DNA from: a virus
Direction: 5' to 3' (one strand)
Length of the DNA: 24,634 bases
IMG/VR virus record: IMGVR_UViG_3300013094_000270
Span: 1 to 24,634 of that record
Position 1 is the stretch's first letter. Every line of letters begins with the position of its first letter. Below, piece by piece: positions 18,579-24,634 of this stretch. Both the position numbers and the translations under genes were made by a program. The notes under the pieces were generated by a model. That model saw only the letters and a program-made list of their open reading frames with translations. It was not told where the DNA came from and made no database searches.

Positions 18579-19212
18579 CACAAGCTATTGCAACTTCCTG
18601 GTGTTCTTTTTGCGTTCCATTTGCACTACGCAATTCAATAAAATGAATCCAGCTACGTAGTGTACCATTCATATACAATCTACTTTCAATTAATCCTTCT
18701 GGTAGTACAGCACGAGCCTGCTCTTTAGCAATGCCTTTTAATATAGCCCATTCGTATGCTTCACGTGATTGTTTAATTACTAACTCTTGCATACGTTCCC
18801 ATTGATAAGCAAGAAAACGATCCTCATCGTTATTATAAACATCTAATTCTATACTATTTTGTCTATTCTTGAGGTCTTGTTTTCTGGCACCTCTAAGTAC
18901 AAAATTGAGATCCTTCGTCGGGTCAGCATAGCGTTGGCTAAACTCTTGGAAACTAAAACTTCTGTGTCTAAGGATTTGACGGGCAATGTCTCTAGTTGTT
19001 GTAATTTCAATGCAAGCTGAGACCATTTCAAGAGGGCTCCAGTGCTGGTGTTTAATGAGGTACTTGATAAGCTTCTCACTAGTTTCTGTGTTGAGTTGAT
19101 TGCTTGGGTTTGAGACTCTTGCGCAGTAGGCAATAAGTTCCTGGGCGTCAGCGATTCCCATGCTAGCAAATTCTTCAGTTGGCTGGCTGTAACTAAGTAA
19201 TCTAACATTCAT
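18517..19212 (-). CDS. thyX: Flavin-dependent thymidylate synthase ThyX (231 aa)
   Basis: ThyX makes dTMP from dUMP using FAD, NADPH and methylene-tetrahydrofolate. The family signature RHRxxSxxExSxRY is complete: RHRSFSFQEFSQRY at residues 82-95. The C-terminal dUMP-binding region is also present (ARAVLPEGL around 166-174, then TLRSWIHFIELR around 184-195). Length is normal for the family. The ATG overlaps the upstream oxygenase stop by 4 bp (ATGA), so it is the last gene of a minus-strand coupled group. The C-terminus overlaps the opposite-strand glycosyltransferase D by 62 bp. In lytic phages ThyX supports thymidylate supply during replication. Confidence 0.95.
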   Translation of the reverse strand: MNVRLLSYSQPTEEFASMGIADAQELIAYCARVSNPSNQLNTETSEKLIKYLIKHQHWSPLEMVSACIEITTTRDIARQILRHRSFSFQEFSQRYADPTKDLNFVLRGARKQDLKNRQNSIELDVYNNDEDRFLAYQWERMQELVIKQSREAYEWAILKGIAKEQARAVLPEGLIESRLYMNGTLRSWIHFIELRSANGTQKEHQEVAIACAKVIAEIFPLANELLTNQNH

Positions 19213-19766
19213 TTTAATTCGTCGTAGCTTTCTAATTTAAGTGTATAGCTAATAACTATACGTTTTTTTGAAGTTGGCGTATGCCCTGTGTGGAAATATC
19301 TACCATCAAACAATGCAAATCGATTTGCTTTGTATTCGATTTTATCAATAACATTTTGTCTGTTTTGATCGAAGAAGTATGTATCGCCATCGCTATCGTT
19401 TACATACTGAAGTAAAACTAAATGTGGATATTCGAAATCAACATGTATAGTGTTTAATTCATTTTTGCCAGTTGGCATTTGCATAAAAGGTCGTATTTGA
19501 CTTATTTTAATAGGGCCAGTGTAGTTAAATTTTTCAGATAACAAATATGGAACTGCACTAAAAATATTAAAGAATGGACTACTTGGATTTCCAACAGGGC
19601 AACATAAGCTAAGAGTAAATCCTTCTGTTATAACACCGTCAGGTTTTTCAGGAACGTACCATTTATTATCTAATACTAACCAAGGAAAATCAGTAAGCAT
19701 TAATTTTTCTAAATAATCTGCATATCGTTTAGGTAACCCATCGTCGATAACTTGCGTAGCAAACAT
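19209..19766 (-). CDS. 2-oxoglutarate/Fe(II)-dependent oxygenase (185 aa)
   Basis: A prolyl-4-hydroxylase-type double-stranded beta-helix oxygenase. The iron ligands are H108 and D110 (TIHVDFEY) and H159 (RYFHTGH). R169 (KKRIVISY), ten residues after the distal histidine, is the expected 2-oxoglutarate-binding arginine. LVLLQYVN and GDTYFFD supply the core strands. Such oxygenases are common in marine T4-like phages; substrates may be proteins, nucleic acid bases or metabolites and are not predictable here. The start shares one base with the upstream stop, and it overlaps thyX by 4 bp. Confidence 0.85.
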   Translation of the reverse strand: MFATQVIDDGLPKRYADYLEKLMLTDFPWLVLDNKWYVPEKPDGVITEGFTLSLCCPVGNPSSPFFNIFSAVPYLLSEKFNYTGPIKISQIRPFMQMPTGKNELNTIHVDFEYPHLVLLQYVNDSDGDTYFFDQNRQNVIDKIEYKANRFALFDGRYFHTGHTPTSKKRIVISYTLKLESYDELK

Positions 19767-20086
19767 TACAATTTTTTCCTCTTCAAAAATTTTTGAGTAC
19801 TTTTTTCAATATCTCTTTTCACTTTATGTGTATCTAGTTTAAAATCAATATTATCTATTTTAGACTCGTAGGTTTTACAAAGCTCGGAAAGATTCTTTTC
19901 AAAGGCTTCCCAACCACCGGCTTTAGTTTTTTGTGTTATTCTTATTTCCCAAGTCTTGCCATCTTTAAAATTGATCAATACCGTGTGAAGATACCCTAGA
20001 GGTACGACATTAAGACGTACATCTTCGAAAACTTCAGGCCAATGTGCGATGACTTCTTTGGGAAGATATCTTCCCGTTTTAGTCAT
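19766..20086 (-). CDS. Conserved hypothetical protein (106 aa)
   Basis: A small protein with a conserved-looking N-terminus (RYLPKEVIAHWPEVFEDV), a beta hairpin (HTVLINFKDGKTWEIRI) and a highly basic helical C-terminus (KRDIEKSTQKFLKRKKL). It resembles an uncharacterised family in T4-like marine phages. The basic tail might contact nucleic acid, but no known DNA-binding fold is visible. It overlaps both neighbours by one base (TAATG), within the group leading to thyX. Confidence 0.65.
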   Translation of the reverse strand: MTKTGRYLPKEVIAHWPEVFEDVRLNVVPLGYLHTVLINFKDGKTWEIRITQKTKAGGWEAFEKNLSELCKTYESKIDNIDFKLDTHKVKRDIEKSTQKFLKRKKL

Positions 20087-20712
20087 TACTTGGCTTTTTT
20101 GGTAGGAACCAACTCCTCTGCTTTGCGACGCATTTCGGCAGCTTGCTTACTTAAACGATCTGCCTGACTACGATAGAACTTTGCTTGATCTTCTGGGCTA
20201 GCATTTTCTGCAGGTGCTGAAACTTCTACAGTTGCAGTTGGTTTAGCACTAGATTCAGCTTTAATCGGTGTGTCGATTTGTTCTACATCTTCAATACGAC
20301 GAGCTTCTGATTTTTCAGGAGTGTCTGCTTTAACAGATAAATCATCGATTGCAACACCACGTTGTTCAGCAATAATTTGATTTAATTCAGACAACAAAAT
20401 ACCATAAGATGTATTTGGTGTCATTTCAATATCGCTTGTTGGCGCTTTAATTAAACGACCGTTGGCATGTAACCAGCGTAGCATGTTACTGCCATCTGGA
20501 AATTGATTACGATCCAATGCATCTGCAAATTCGTATGAATCTTGACCGCTACCACTTTCTACTAGATTGATAATAGAGTCATGATAAATGTCGGGCATAT
20601 TTTCTGTTGGCACAATCAAACAATGATGTGCATCTCCAGGCAATGTACGATATGCTACTAAGCATTTCTTATTAGTAGCTTTTACACGGCCTACGTGTTT
20701 AATTTCGGCCAT
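20086..20712 (-). CDS. Conserved hypothetical protein with disordered/coiled-coil C-terminus (208 aa)
   Basis: The N-terminal ~115 residues look globular (HVGRVKATNKKCLVAYRTLPGDAH…, LRWLHANGRLI). Residues ~125-175 are low-complexity, rich in Ala, Pro, Glu, Ser and Thr, and probably disordered. The end is a charged helix likely to form a coiled coil (AKFYRSQADRLSKQAAEMRRKAEEL). The layout suggests a scaffold or adaptor; the function is not known. It sits one base after the 83-aa gene and shares one base with the gene below. Confidence 0.65.
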   Translation of the reverse strand: MAEIKHVGRVKATNKKCLVAYRTLPGDAHHCLIVPTENMPDIYHDSIINLVESGSGQDSYEFADALDRNQFPDGSNMLRWLHANGRLIKAPTSDIEMTPNTSYGILLSELNQIIAEQRGVAIDDLSVKADTPEKSEARRIEDVEQIDTPIKAESSAKPTATVEVSAPAENASPEDQAKFYRSQADRLSKQAAEMRRKAEELVPTKKAK

Positions 20713-20713
20713 A

Positions 20714-20965
20714 TTAAGCTCCTGTGCCTGGATTAGCGGCTTTTTGTGCTTCTGCTTGTTTAGCTACATTAGTTAAAAATGCATCCAACTTAGTATATGT
20801 TTGTCCAACTGCTACCATTTCATTTGGCTTAAATGCGCCACGTGAGCTAGCAATATCAATAATAACTTTTAATGCTTGCAAGTCGTTAATGGTTAATTCA
20901 TTTGGATTTTGCGCTTGTTCTGTAGTAGAATCAGCGGCTGGGGTTTGTTGTACATCGTCAGTCAT
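20714..20965 (-). CDS. Conserved small hypothetical protein (83 aa)
   Basis: The N-terminus is acidic and low-complexity (TDDVQQTPAADSTTEQ). It is followed by a compact helical region (LTINDLQALKVIIDIASSRGAFKPNEM…VGQTYTKLDAFL), a pattern I recognise from small uncharacterised proteins in T4-like cyanophages. A strong AAGGAG ribosome binding site lies 6 bp before the ATG. It is the first gene of the coupled group leading to thyX. Function unknown. Confidence 0.7.
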   Translation of the reverse strand: MTDDVQQTPAADSTTEQAQNPNELTINDLQALKVIIDIASSRGAFKPNEMVAVGQTYTKLDAFLTNVAKQAEAQKAANPGTGA

Positions 20966-20990
20966 AGTGTCTCCTTAAAGTACTAATATA

Positions 20991-21020
20991 ATTATCTGGT
21001 CTGTAATAACGGACAGGCAA
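20991..21020 (-). promoter_or_regulatory. Possible sigma-70 promoter (TTGCCT-18-GATAAT)
   Basis: Read on the minus strand, TTGCCT (21015-21020) is followed after 18 bp by GATAAT (20991-20996), placed 26-31 bp before the ATG of the 83-aa gene. The -10 has one mismatch and the -35 two. It lies in the 3' end of the 95-aa gene. It is clearly weaker than the three other sigma-70-type promoters here and could be chance. Confidence 0.3.
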
Positions 21021-21279
21021 TTGTGAAAAAACTTAGTTCTTTTTCAGACTCGAACCCAATGCGAGTGTTGTACACTAAAGTATTGGTATTATCGAGGGTA
21101 ATTCCCTGTCCTATATAATACCTATTATTTAGATTCTTGCGGATCCAGTTATCCACAGATTTGATTACAGTAGGGTTGTACTTGTCTATTGTAGTATATT
21201 TAAAATGCGGACAAGCAAACTCAACCCTACGTAAACCGTAATAGTCTAAAGGATTGGGTTTGCCATTTTTTAAAGCCAT
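20992..21279 (-). CDS. Hypothetical protein coupled to the VWA gene (95 aa)
   Basis: Begins MALKNGKPNPLDYYGLRRVEF, followed by CPHFKYTTIDKYNPTVIKSVDNWIRKNLNNRYYIG and strand-rich segments ending in FFTIACPLL. No catalytic motif or membrane segment is seen. Two cysteines (near residues 24 and 90) could be buried or form a metal site, but this is not supported further. It shares one base with the stop of the VWA/metallopeptidase gene (TAATG), so it is probably translated along with it. Function unknown. Confidence 0.65.
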   Translation of the reverse strand: MALKNGKPNPLDYYGLRRVEFACPHFKYTTIDKYNPTVIKSVDNWIRKNLNNRYYIGQGITLDNTNTLVYNTRIGFESEKELSFFTIACPLLQTR

Positions 21280-22463
21280 TACGCATGTTCCTTAACTTGC
21301 TCGTAATAAGCATATTCGCCGAATGGTGGAACAATCTTATCGTTACCGTGGATAATGAATACTGTATCACAGTAGTTTTCATCTCCCCAACTACCCCAAG
21401 GATAACCGTCAGTAAACATGATAAACTTTTTAGGTTGGATATCATTGTCCTTCATGTATTCCCAGTTAGCATCGAACTCAGTTCCGCCACCACCCATTGG
21501 CTCGTATTCATCAAATTCGTCCATTGAGTAGCCATCGTAATCTTGCTCATTGTAAACTTTAGTATCAAAGCACCATACTTTAATCTTAAAGTCTCTGTAC
21601 TCTTGCATAATACCCTTAATTTCTGTTAAGAAGTCTTTTGCTTGTTCGTCGCCAATAGAACCTGACATGTCGATTGCAACACAGATATCAATTGTTTCTT
21701 GAAACTGTTGTCCCGGCAAAATTGCATTCATATGCCAACCCTTACGGTTAGGACGTATAAATGTAAAGTCATTCTTAATAGTGCTTTGGATTTGTTGACG
21801 CAAAATTTCACGCCAATTCATCTTAGGCTCTGTTAAATCCTTAATCATTCGTTGTACACTTGCAGGAGTATTACCTGCACCCGCGGCCTGTGCGGCTTGC
21901 ATTGTAGCTTCACGAATTTCATCACGGATTTGTTTTAGCTCTTCTTTAGAGTATTTAGGTTGTCCGTCTTTGCCGTTCTCGCCCCAGTCGATGTGATCGT
22001 CTAGTAGCTGACCCAATTGATTAAGTTCTTCCTCGTCCATTTCGTCGAAGATTTTATCATAGACTTCTTCCGCACCCATTCCATAGTATTTCTGGTCATG
22101 GAAGATTTGAATGCCTTCGATAACGTGGTCACCAATTCTGTCACGTACCAATTGTCCGTTTACGCAATAGTCTGCGGCAATATTAAAAATGCGTGGATTA
22201 CGACTTTCGCGACGACTCATGTGATCAAATACATTATGCAAAATTTCGTGTGCAATAACAAATTCAACCTGCTTAACTGACAAGGGTTCAAAAAATTTGC
22301 GATTAAAATAGATAGTGCGTCCGTCTGTTGCGGCAGTCATCATCCATTCACTGCCTTCTTCGATTTTTAGGCGAGTAGCCATATTACCAAAGAAAGGATG
22401 GCGAAGTAGTAGACCCACACGGGCTACAATAATTTTGTCGATAATTGGATCTGTATGTGACAT
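21279..22463 (-). CDS. Putative metallopeptidase/VWA-like protein, MoxR partner (394 aa)
   Basis: The protein has two parts. The N-terminal half has a zinc-metallopeptidase-like motif HEILH at about residues 71-75 (VIAHEILHNVFDH), followed by NIAADYCVN, as in the DUF2201 putative metallopeptidase domain. The C-terminal half is a VWA-like domain with a metal-ion-dependent adhesion site: DMSGS near residue 264, then GGGTEFDAN and FTDGYP. A charged linker (DEMDEEELNQL…) separates them. Proteins of this type are usually encoded beside MoxR-type ATPases, as here, and are thought to act as their adaptor. It starts 18 nt after the predicted transcription start of its own promoter, with AGGAAAGGA as ribosome binding site. 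Proteolytic activity is unproven. Confidence 0.85.
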   Translation of the reverse strand: MSHTDPIIDKIIVARVGLLLRHPFFGNMATRLKIEEGSEWMMTAATDGRTIYFNRKFFEPLSVKQVEFVIAHEILHNVFDHMSRRESRNPRIFNIAADYCVNGQLVRDRIGDHVIEGIQIFHDQKYYGMGAEEVYDKIFDEMDEEELNQLGQLLDDHIDWGENGKDGQPKYSKEELKQIRDEIREATMQAAQAAGAGNTPASVQRMIKDLTEPKMNWREILRQQIQSTIKNDFTFIRPNRKGWHMNAILPGQQFQETIDICVAIDMSGSIGDEQAKDFLTEIKGIMQEYRDFKIKVWCFDTKVYNEQDYDGYSMDEFDEYEPMGGGGTEFDANWEYMKDNDIQPKKFIMFTDGYPWGSWGDENYCDTVFIIHGNDKIVPPFGEYAYYEQVKEHA

Positions 22464-22487
22464 TGTATTCCTTTCCTATATGTATAT

Positions 22488-22516
22488 ATTATAACACCTC
22501 CCGAAGGAGGTGTCAA
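22488..22516 (-). promoter_or_regulatory. Perfect consensus sigma-70 promoter (TTGACA-17-TATAAT) with hairpin spacer
   Basis: On the minus strand TTGACA (22511-22516) is followed by exactly 17 bp and TATAAT (22488-22493), both perfect matches to consensus. Transcription would begin near 22481, giving a leader of about 18 nt before the VWA gene ATG. The spacer is nearly filled by the inverted repeat described separately. It lies only 17 bp after the moxR stop, so the VWA gene can be transcribed independently of moxR. Confidence 0.85.
22494..22513 (-). terminator. C(UUCG)G hairpin, possible terminator or mRNA-end stem of moxR
   Basis: ACACCTCC and GGAGGTGT form a perfect 8-bp stem; on the minus strand the loop is TTCG closed by C-G, the very stable C(UUCG)G tetraloop common between genes of T4-like phages. 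It starts 20 nt after the moxR stop. The downstream tract (TATAATATATAC) is AT-rich but not a real U-run, so termination strength is uncertain; it could instead protect the 3' end of moxR mRNA. The repeat overlaps the -35 and the spacer of the VWA promoter. Confidence 0.6.
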
Positions 22517-22532
22517 ATAGCCCTAAACCAAA

Positions 22533-23621
22533 TTATTTTTCAGTTGCGGCGCTAATATACTTACCGTATTTGGCATGGAAATCATCAAAACATTTGATTT
22601 CGTCTGGATCCAATGGCAATTTATATTGGCTAAGAGCAACCTTAGTACCCATAATAACCAATTCTGTTTCGAAGTTATTCATCATAAATTCGAAGAAGTT
22701 ATTAACTTGGTCATTCCAGTTTTTAGCATTTTTATCGCAAGAATCCTTCAACTCGTAGCACAAACTAATAGTAAGTGAGTACATAGCTGAAATTTCTTTA
22801 GAATCCATCTTTTTAACCTTGCCTGACAAGATATCGCTTGGATTAGGCATCTTTGATGCAACTTTACGGTGAGCCATAAAGCTAACTGCCAAACCTTCAC
22901 CAACAGAACCTGATACCAAGTCTGTAAGTGTATCAACATCTACATCATCATCTGTAAGCAATTCGCTTACGAACGACCAGCTACGGGGAGTAGCAAACGC
23001 ACGGCTTGAGCTTTTTGGATCAAAATCGTAGAGGGATTTTTTGCTAAAAGACAAGAAACCAATTACATCCTGATGAATCTTGTTTTCGACAGCCCACTCA
23101 AAATAGTCATCCCAATCAACTTGCATTTCCAAGTGAACAAAACGATTAGCCAACGGTGCAGGCATACGGAATGTAACACCTTTGTCAGTTTCTCGGTTAC
23201 CAGCCGCAACTAGCACTACATTGTCTGGCAAGTGATATGTGCCAACACGACGATTCAAAATTAGCTGATATGCCGCCGCTTGTACAGCAGGAGCCGCAGA
23301 GTTCATTTCGTCCAAGAACAAAATGATATTCTTGTGTTCTTTTGCCATTTCTGCACTTGGCAATTCTGACGGAGGAGCCCAACGCATTGTACCATCGTTG
23401 GAATCAAAATATGGAATACCTTTAATATCTGTAGGTTCCCAAAGGCTCAAACGAACATCGATTACATGAGCATCTGTCTCAGTACCGAGTTGTTTGATAA
23501 TGTCTGATTTGCCAATACCTGGAGGACCCCAGAGGAAGATTGGACGCTTGTTTTTAAAAGCCTTACGTAGAGACTTTTTAGCACCACTAGGGCCTACTGT
23601 ACGACTAGCAATTTCTGGCAT
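22533..23621 (-). CDS. MoxR-type AAA+ ATPase (362 aa)
   Basis: The Walker A motif is GPPGIGKS at residues 32-39 and Walker B is LFLDEMNS at about 101-108. The sensor 1 region is VLVAAGNRE (near 136-144), followed by MPAPLANRFVH with the likely arginine finger. This is the layout of MoxR-family ATPases, which form hexamers and use ATP to remodel or mature partner proteins, usually with a VWA-domain partner. The next gene downstream is such a partner. The C-terminal ~120 residues are helical, as in the family lid and linker. It has its own promoter upstream. The target is unknown. Confidence 0.85.
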   Translation of the reverse strand: MPEIASRTVGPSGAKKSLRKAFKNKRPIFLWGPPGIGKSDIIKQLGTETDAHVIDVRLSLWEPTDIKGIPYFDSNDGTMRWAPPSELPSAEMAKEHKNIILFLDEMNSAAPAVQAAAYQLILNRRVGTYHLPDNVVLVAAGNRETDKGVTFRMPAPLANRFVHLEMQVDWDDYFEWAVENKIHQDVIGFLSFSKKSLYDFDPKSSSRAFATPRSWSFVSELLTDDDVDVDTLTDLVSGSVGEGLAVSFMAHRKVASKMPNPSDILSGKVKKMDSKEISAMYSLTISLCYELKDSCDKNAKNWNDQVNNFFEFMMNNFETELVIMGTKVALSQYKLPLDPDEIKCFDDFHAKYGKYISAATEK

Positions 23622-23644
23622 GTTGTTTCCTATCTTAAAAAAAT

Positions 23645-23659
23645 GTTATTTAAAATAAC
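23645..23659. repeat. Perfect palindrome in the moxR leader
   Basis: GTTATTT and AAATAAC flank a single A, a perfect 7-bp inverted repeat. It sits just downstream of the predicted moxR transcription start and before the ATG at 23621. A one-base loop makes a DNA operator more likely than an RNA stem. No regulator is known here. Confidence 0.4.
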
Positions 23660-23674
23660 GCTGTGTAAGTATGT

Positions 23675-23703
23675 ATTGTATAGGAAACTGCTATCTATGT
23701 CAA
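23675..23703 (-). promoter_or_regulatory. Sigma-70 promoter of moxR (TTGACA-17-TACAAT)
   Basis: On the minus strand TTGACA (23698-23703) is perfect and TACAAT (23675-23680) has one mismatch, with a 17-bp spacer. The -35 overlaps the stop codon (TGA) of the 135-aa gene. Transcription would begin near 23668, giving a leader of about 47 nt that contains a perfect palindrome. The ribosome binding site is AGGAAA just before the ATG. Confidence 0.8.
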
Positions 23704-24107
23704 CTGTTATTTGTAGTTGCGAGTTCTTTTTCTCGCTCATTCATTGCTTTAATAATGCCAAATTTTCTAATGTCGTCTGAAAACAACATTAGTTCAAAAC
23801 CCTTGCGTTCTGAAAAGACAGTGATTGACATTGGAGTTAGGTAATATGGGCAATCCACATACCTTTCCAAAAATATAATTGTTTGGGGACTTAATTCAAT
23901 TGTTTCGGTAAATGGAATCTCGTACTCTTTCAAATCCAATTCTTTTACCAAAAATTCGTAACCTTCGTCACTTAGTCTGAAATTGGTTTGTTTACCAGCT
24001 CTAGTACTTTGCCACCATTTACGACTAAACAACTTAACATTCACATCGTCTGTTGTCTTGCCCCATTGCTGTAAAAATATCTTAGTAAGGGCATCGCGTG
24101 TTATCAT
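23700..24107 (-). CDS. Hypothetical protein (135 aa)
   Basis: I do not recognise a known domain. The N-terminal region (ITRDALTKIFLQQWGKTTDDVNVKLFSRKWWQS…, FRLSDEGYEFLVKEL) has the look of a small winged-helix or ssDNA-binding-like fold, but no diagnostic residue is seen. The middle has a hydrophobic strand and turn (ETIELSPQTIIFLERYVDCPYYLTP). It overlaps the 94-aa gene by 4 bp (ATGA) and its stop codon lies inside the moxR -35 box. Function unknown. Confidence 0.65.
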   Translation of the reverse strand: MITRDALTKIFLQQWGKTTDDVNVKLFSRKWWQSTRAGKQTNFRLSDEGYEFLVKELDLKEYEIPFTETIELSPQTIIFLERYVDCPYYLTPMSITVFSERKGFELMLFSDDIRKFGIIKAMNEREKELATTNNS

Positions 24108-24388
24108 TTTATTACTGTACCTTGCGTTAACATGACAACCTGAAAATCGTCTGTATTAAACGTTTGATTTAATTTCTTTGCCAAATTATGTGCATGGCCA
24201 GGATTTGAAAAAGAAACTTTTTTATATTTTGGTCCAGGGTAGCTGGTAAGACTATTAAAGCTCTTAAGATTAAAAGGCTCGTTTTTATAGAACACGGCCC
24301 AAATCGCTTCGGCTTCTAGTATCTGTTCTGCTTTGTATGTTTTCTTATTAACATGCTCTAGCAGTATTTTAGGCTTTGGTCTTGACAT
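24104..24388 (-). CDS. Hypothetical small basic protein (94 aa)
   Basis: A short protein opening with a basic stretch (MSRPKPKILLEHVNKKTYKAEQ). It also has an AIWAVFYKNEPF strand and a second basic part (NPGHAHNLAKKLNQTF) ending in a strand (FQVVMLTQG). It resembles small uncharacterised proteins of T4-like marine phages. An inverted repeat ends one base before its start codon, and no clear Shine-Dalgarno lies between. It overlaps the 135-aa gene by 4 bp. Function unknown. Confidence 0.6.
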   Translation of the reverse strand: MSRPKPKILLEHVNKKTYKAEQILEAEAIWAVFYKNEPFNLKSFNSLTSYPGPKYKKVSFSNPGHAHNLAKKLNQTFNTDDFQVVMLTQGTVIK

Positions 24389-24389
24389 A

Positions 24390-24414
24390 ATGCGTATCCG
24401 AGTAAAGTACGCAT
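24390..24414 (-). repeat. Inverted repeat immediately before the 94-aa gene start
   Basis: ATGCGTA and TACGCAT are perfect 7-bp inverted copies separated by 11 bases. The 3' arm, as read on the minus strand, ends one base before the ATG at 24388. Folded in mRNA this would place a stem next to the start codon, where it could affect translation. No recognisable ribosome binding site is seen outside it. Confidence 0.4.
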
Positions 24415-24424
24415 ATATTTAGTC

Positions 24425-24634
24425 TTATTTGTCTTCAAATCCGCCACCGTCTAATTCGACGGTAACTACCTCTGTTTCTATACTTTGTTTAAGCTGATTA
24501 TACATACTTTCGTAATCTTGTATAAGTTTATCCTGCATTTCGCTTAAAGCCATACTAAGCAACCGAGCTTGTTGAATAGGTATTTTTAATTCTTTTGAAT
24601 TCGAAAGCTCGGCAGCTCTGAGTATTTGTACAAA
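24425..24634 (-). CDS. Unknown protein, N-terminus beyond window (69 C-terminal residues)
   Basis: The minus-strand frame is open from the window edge to a TAA at 24425. The visible part is helical (SKELKIPIQQARLLSMALSE, then QDYESMYNQLKQSIETEV) and ends in an acidic tail (VELDGGGFEDK). The pattern of Leu and Met spaced by polar residues suggests a coiled coil. Nothing in the visible part identifies a family. It lies 36 bp upstream of the 94-aa gene on the same strand. Confidence 0.6.
   Translation of the reverse strand, partial: FVQILRAAELSNSKELKIPIQQARLLSMALSEMQDKLIQDYESMYNQLKQSIETEVVTVELDGGGFEDK

Noticed and set aside
18849-19208. 119-aa minus-strand frame overlapping thyX
   Set aside because: It is a shadow in another frame; the thyX frame carries the full RHR…S…E signature.
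24382-24387. TTGACA on the plus strand near the right end
   Set aside because: No -10 box lies at the proper distance and no plus-strand gene follows; it falls in the coding start of a minus-strand gene.
24416-24423. ACTAAATA on the minus strand as a late promoter for the 94-aa gene
   Set aside because: Two mismatches to the late consensus, and the genes downstream have sigma-70-type promoters; the evidence is too weak to call.
1-24634. CRISPR arrays, tRNA genes, insertion sequences and attachment sites
   Set aside because: I looked for regular direct repeats, cloverleaf-like stretches and transposase motifs and saw none. All gaps between genes are under 100 bp.

Overview
The window looks like part of the genome of a T4-like myovirus of the marine or freshwater type (the cyanophage/pelagiphage branch). 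The evidence is a run of very large virion proteins, three tail-fibre paralogues sharing the N-terminal pattern GKNxxGYG…LLENFAN…GQLWFD, two T4-type late promoter motifs (GATAAATA), a phage ThyX, tightly packed genes with TAATG/ATGA overlaps, strong AT bias and Shine-Dalgarno sequences. The host cannot be named from this sequence.

Layout. Plus strand, 1-14302: structural block. It has the 3' 7.6 kb of a giant baseplate/tail-associated protein, a 202-aa virion protein, three paralogous tail fibres (796, 377 and 498 aa) and a 302-aa virion protein. Late promoter motifs precede the 202-aa gene and the third fibre gene. Plus strand, 14320-18578: a near-consensus sigma-70 promoter opens a six-gene accessory operon. 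It holds a conserved 116-aa protein, two tandem GT8-like glycosyltransferases, a 201-aa unknown protein and two tandem GT2-like glycosyltransferases, all joined by short overlaps.

Minus strand, 24634-18517: read from high to low coordinates, it holds the end of an unknown gene, two small unknown proteins, a MoxR-type AAA+ ATPase, a HExxH metallopeptidase/VWA protein and a 95-aa unknown. A second translationally coupled group follows: 83-aa, 208-aa and 106-aa unknowns, a 2-oxoglutarate/Fe(II) oxygenase and ThyX. The two strands converge at 18517-18578, where the last glycosyltransferase and thyX share 62 bp of antisense coding sequence with no visible terminator.

How it works together (inference). 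The left part builds the adsorption apparatus. The glycosyltransferases have their own host-type promoter, so they may act earlier than the late genes, on host surface glycans, phage DNA or virion proteins. The minus strand carries early/middle functions: thymidylate supply (ThyX), an oxygenase, and a MoxR-VWA chaperone-like pair. The most unusual regulatory element is at 22488-22516. There a perfect sigma-70 promoter (TTGACA-17-TATAAT) has a spacer filled by a perfect 8-bp inverted repeat with a C(UUCG)G loop, placed exactly between moxR and the VWA gene.
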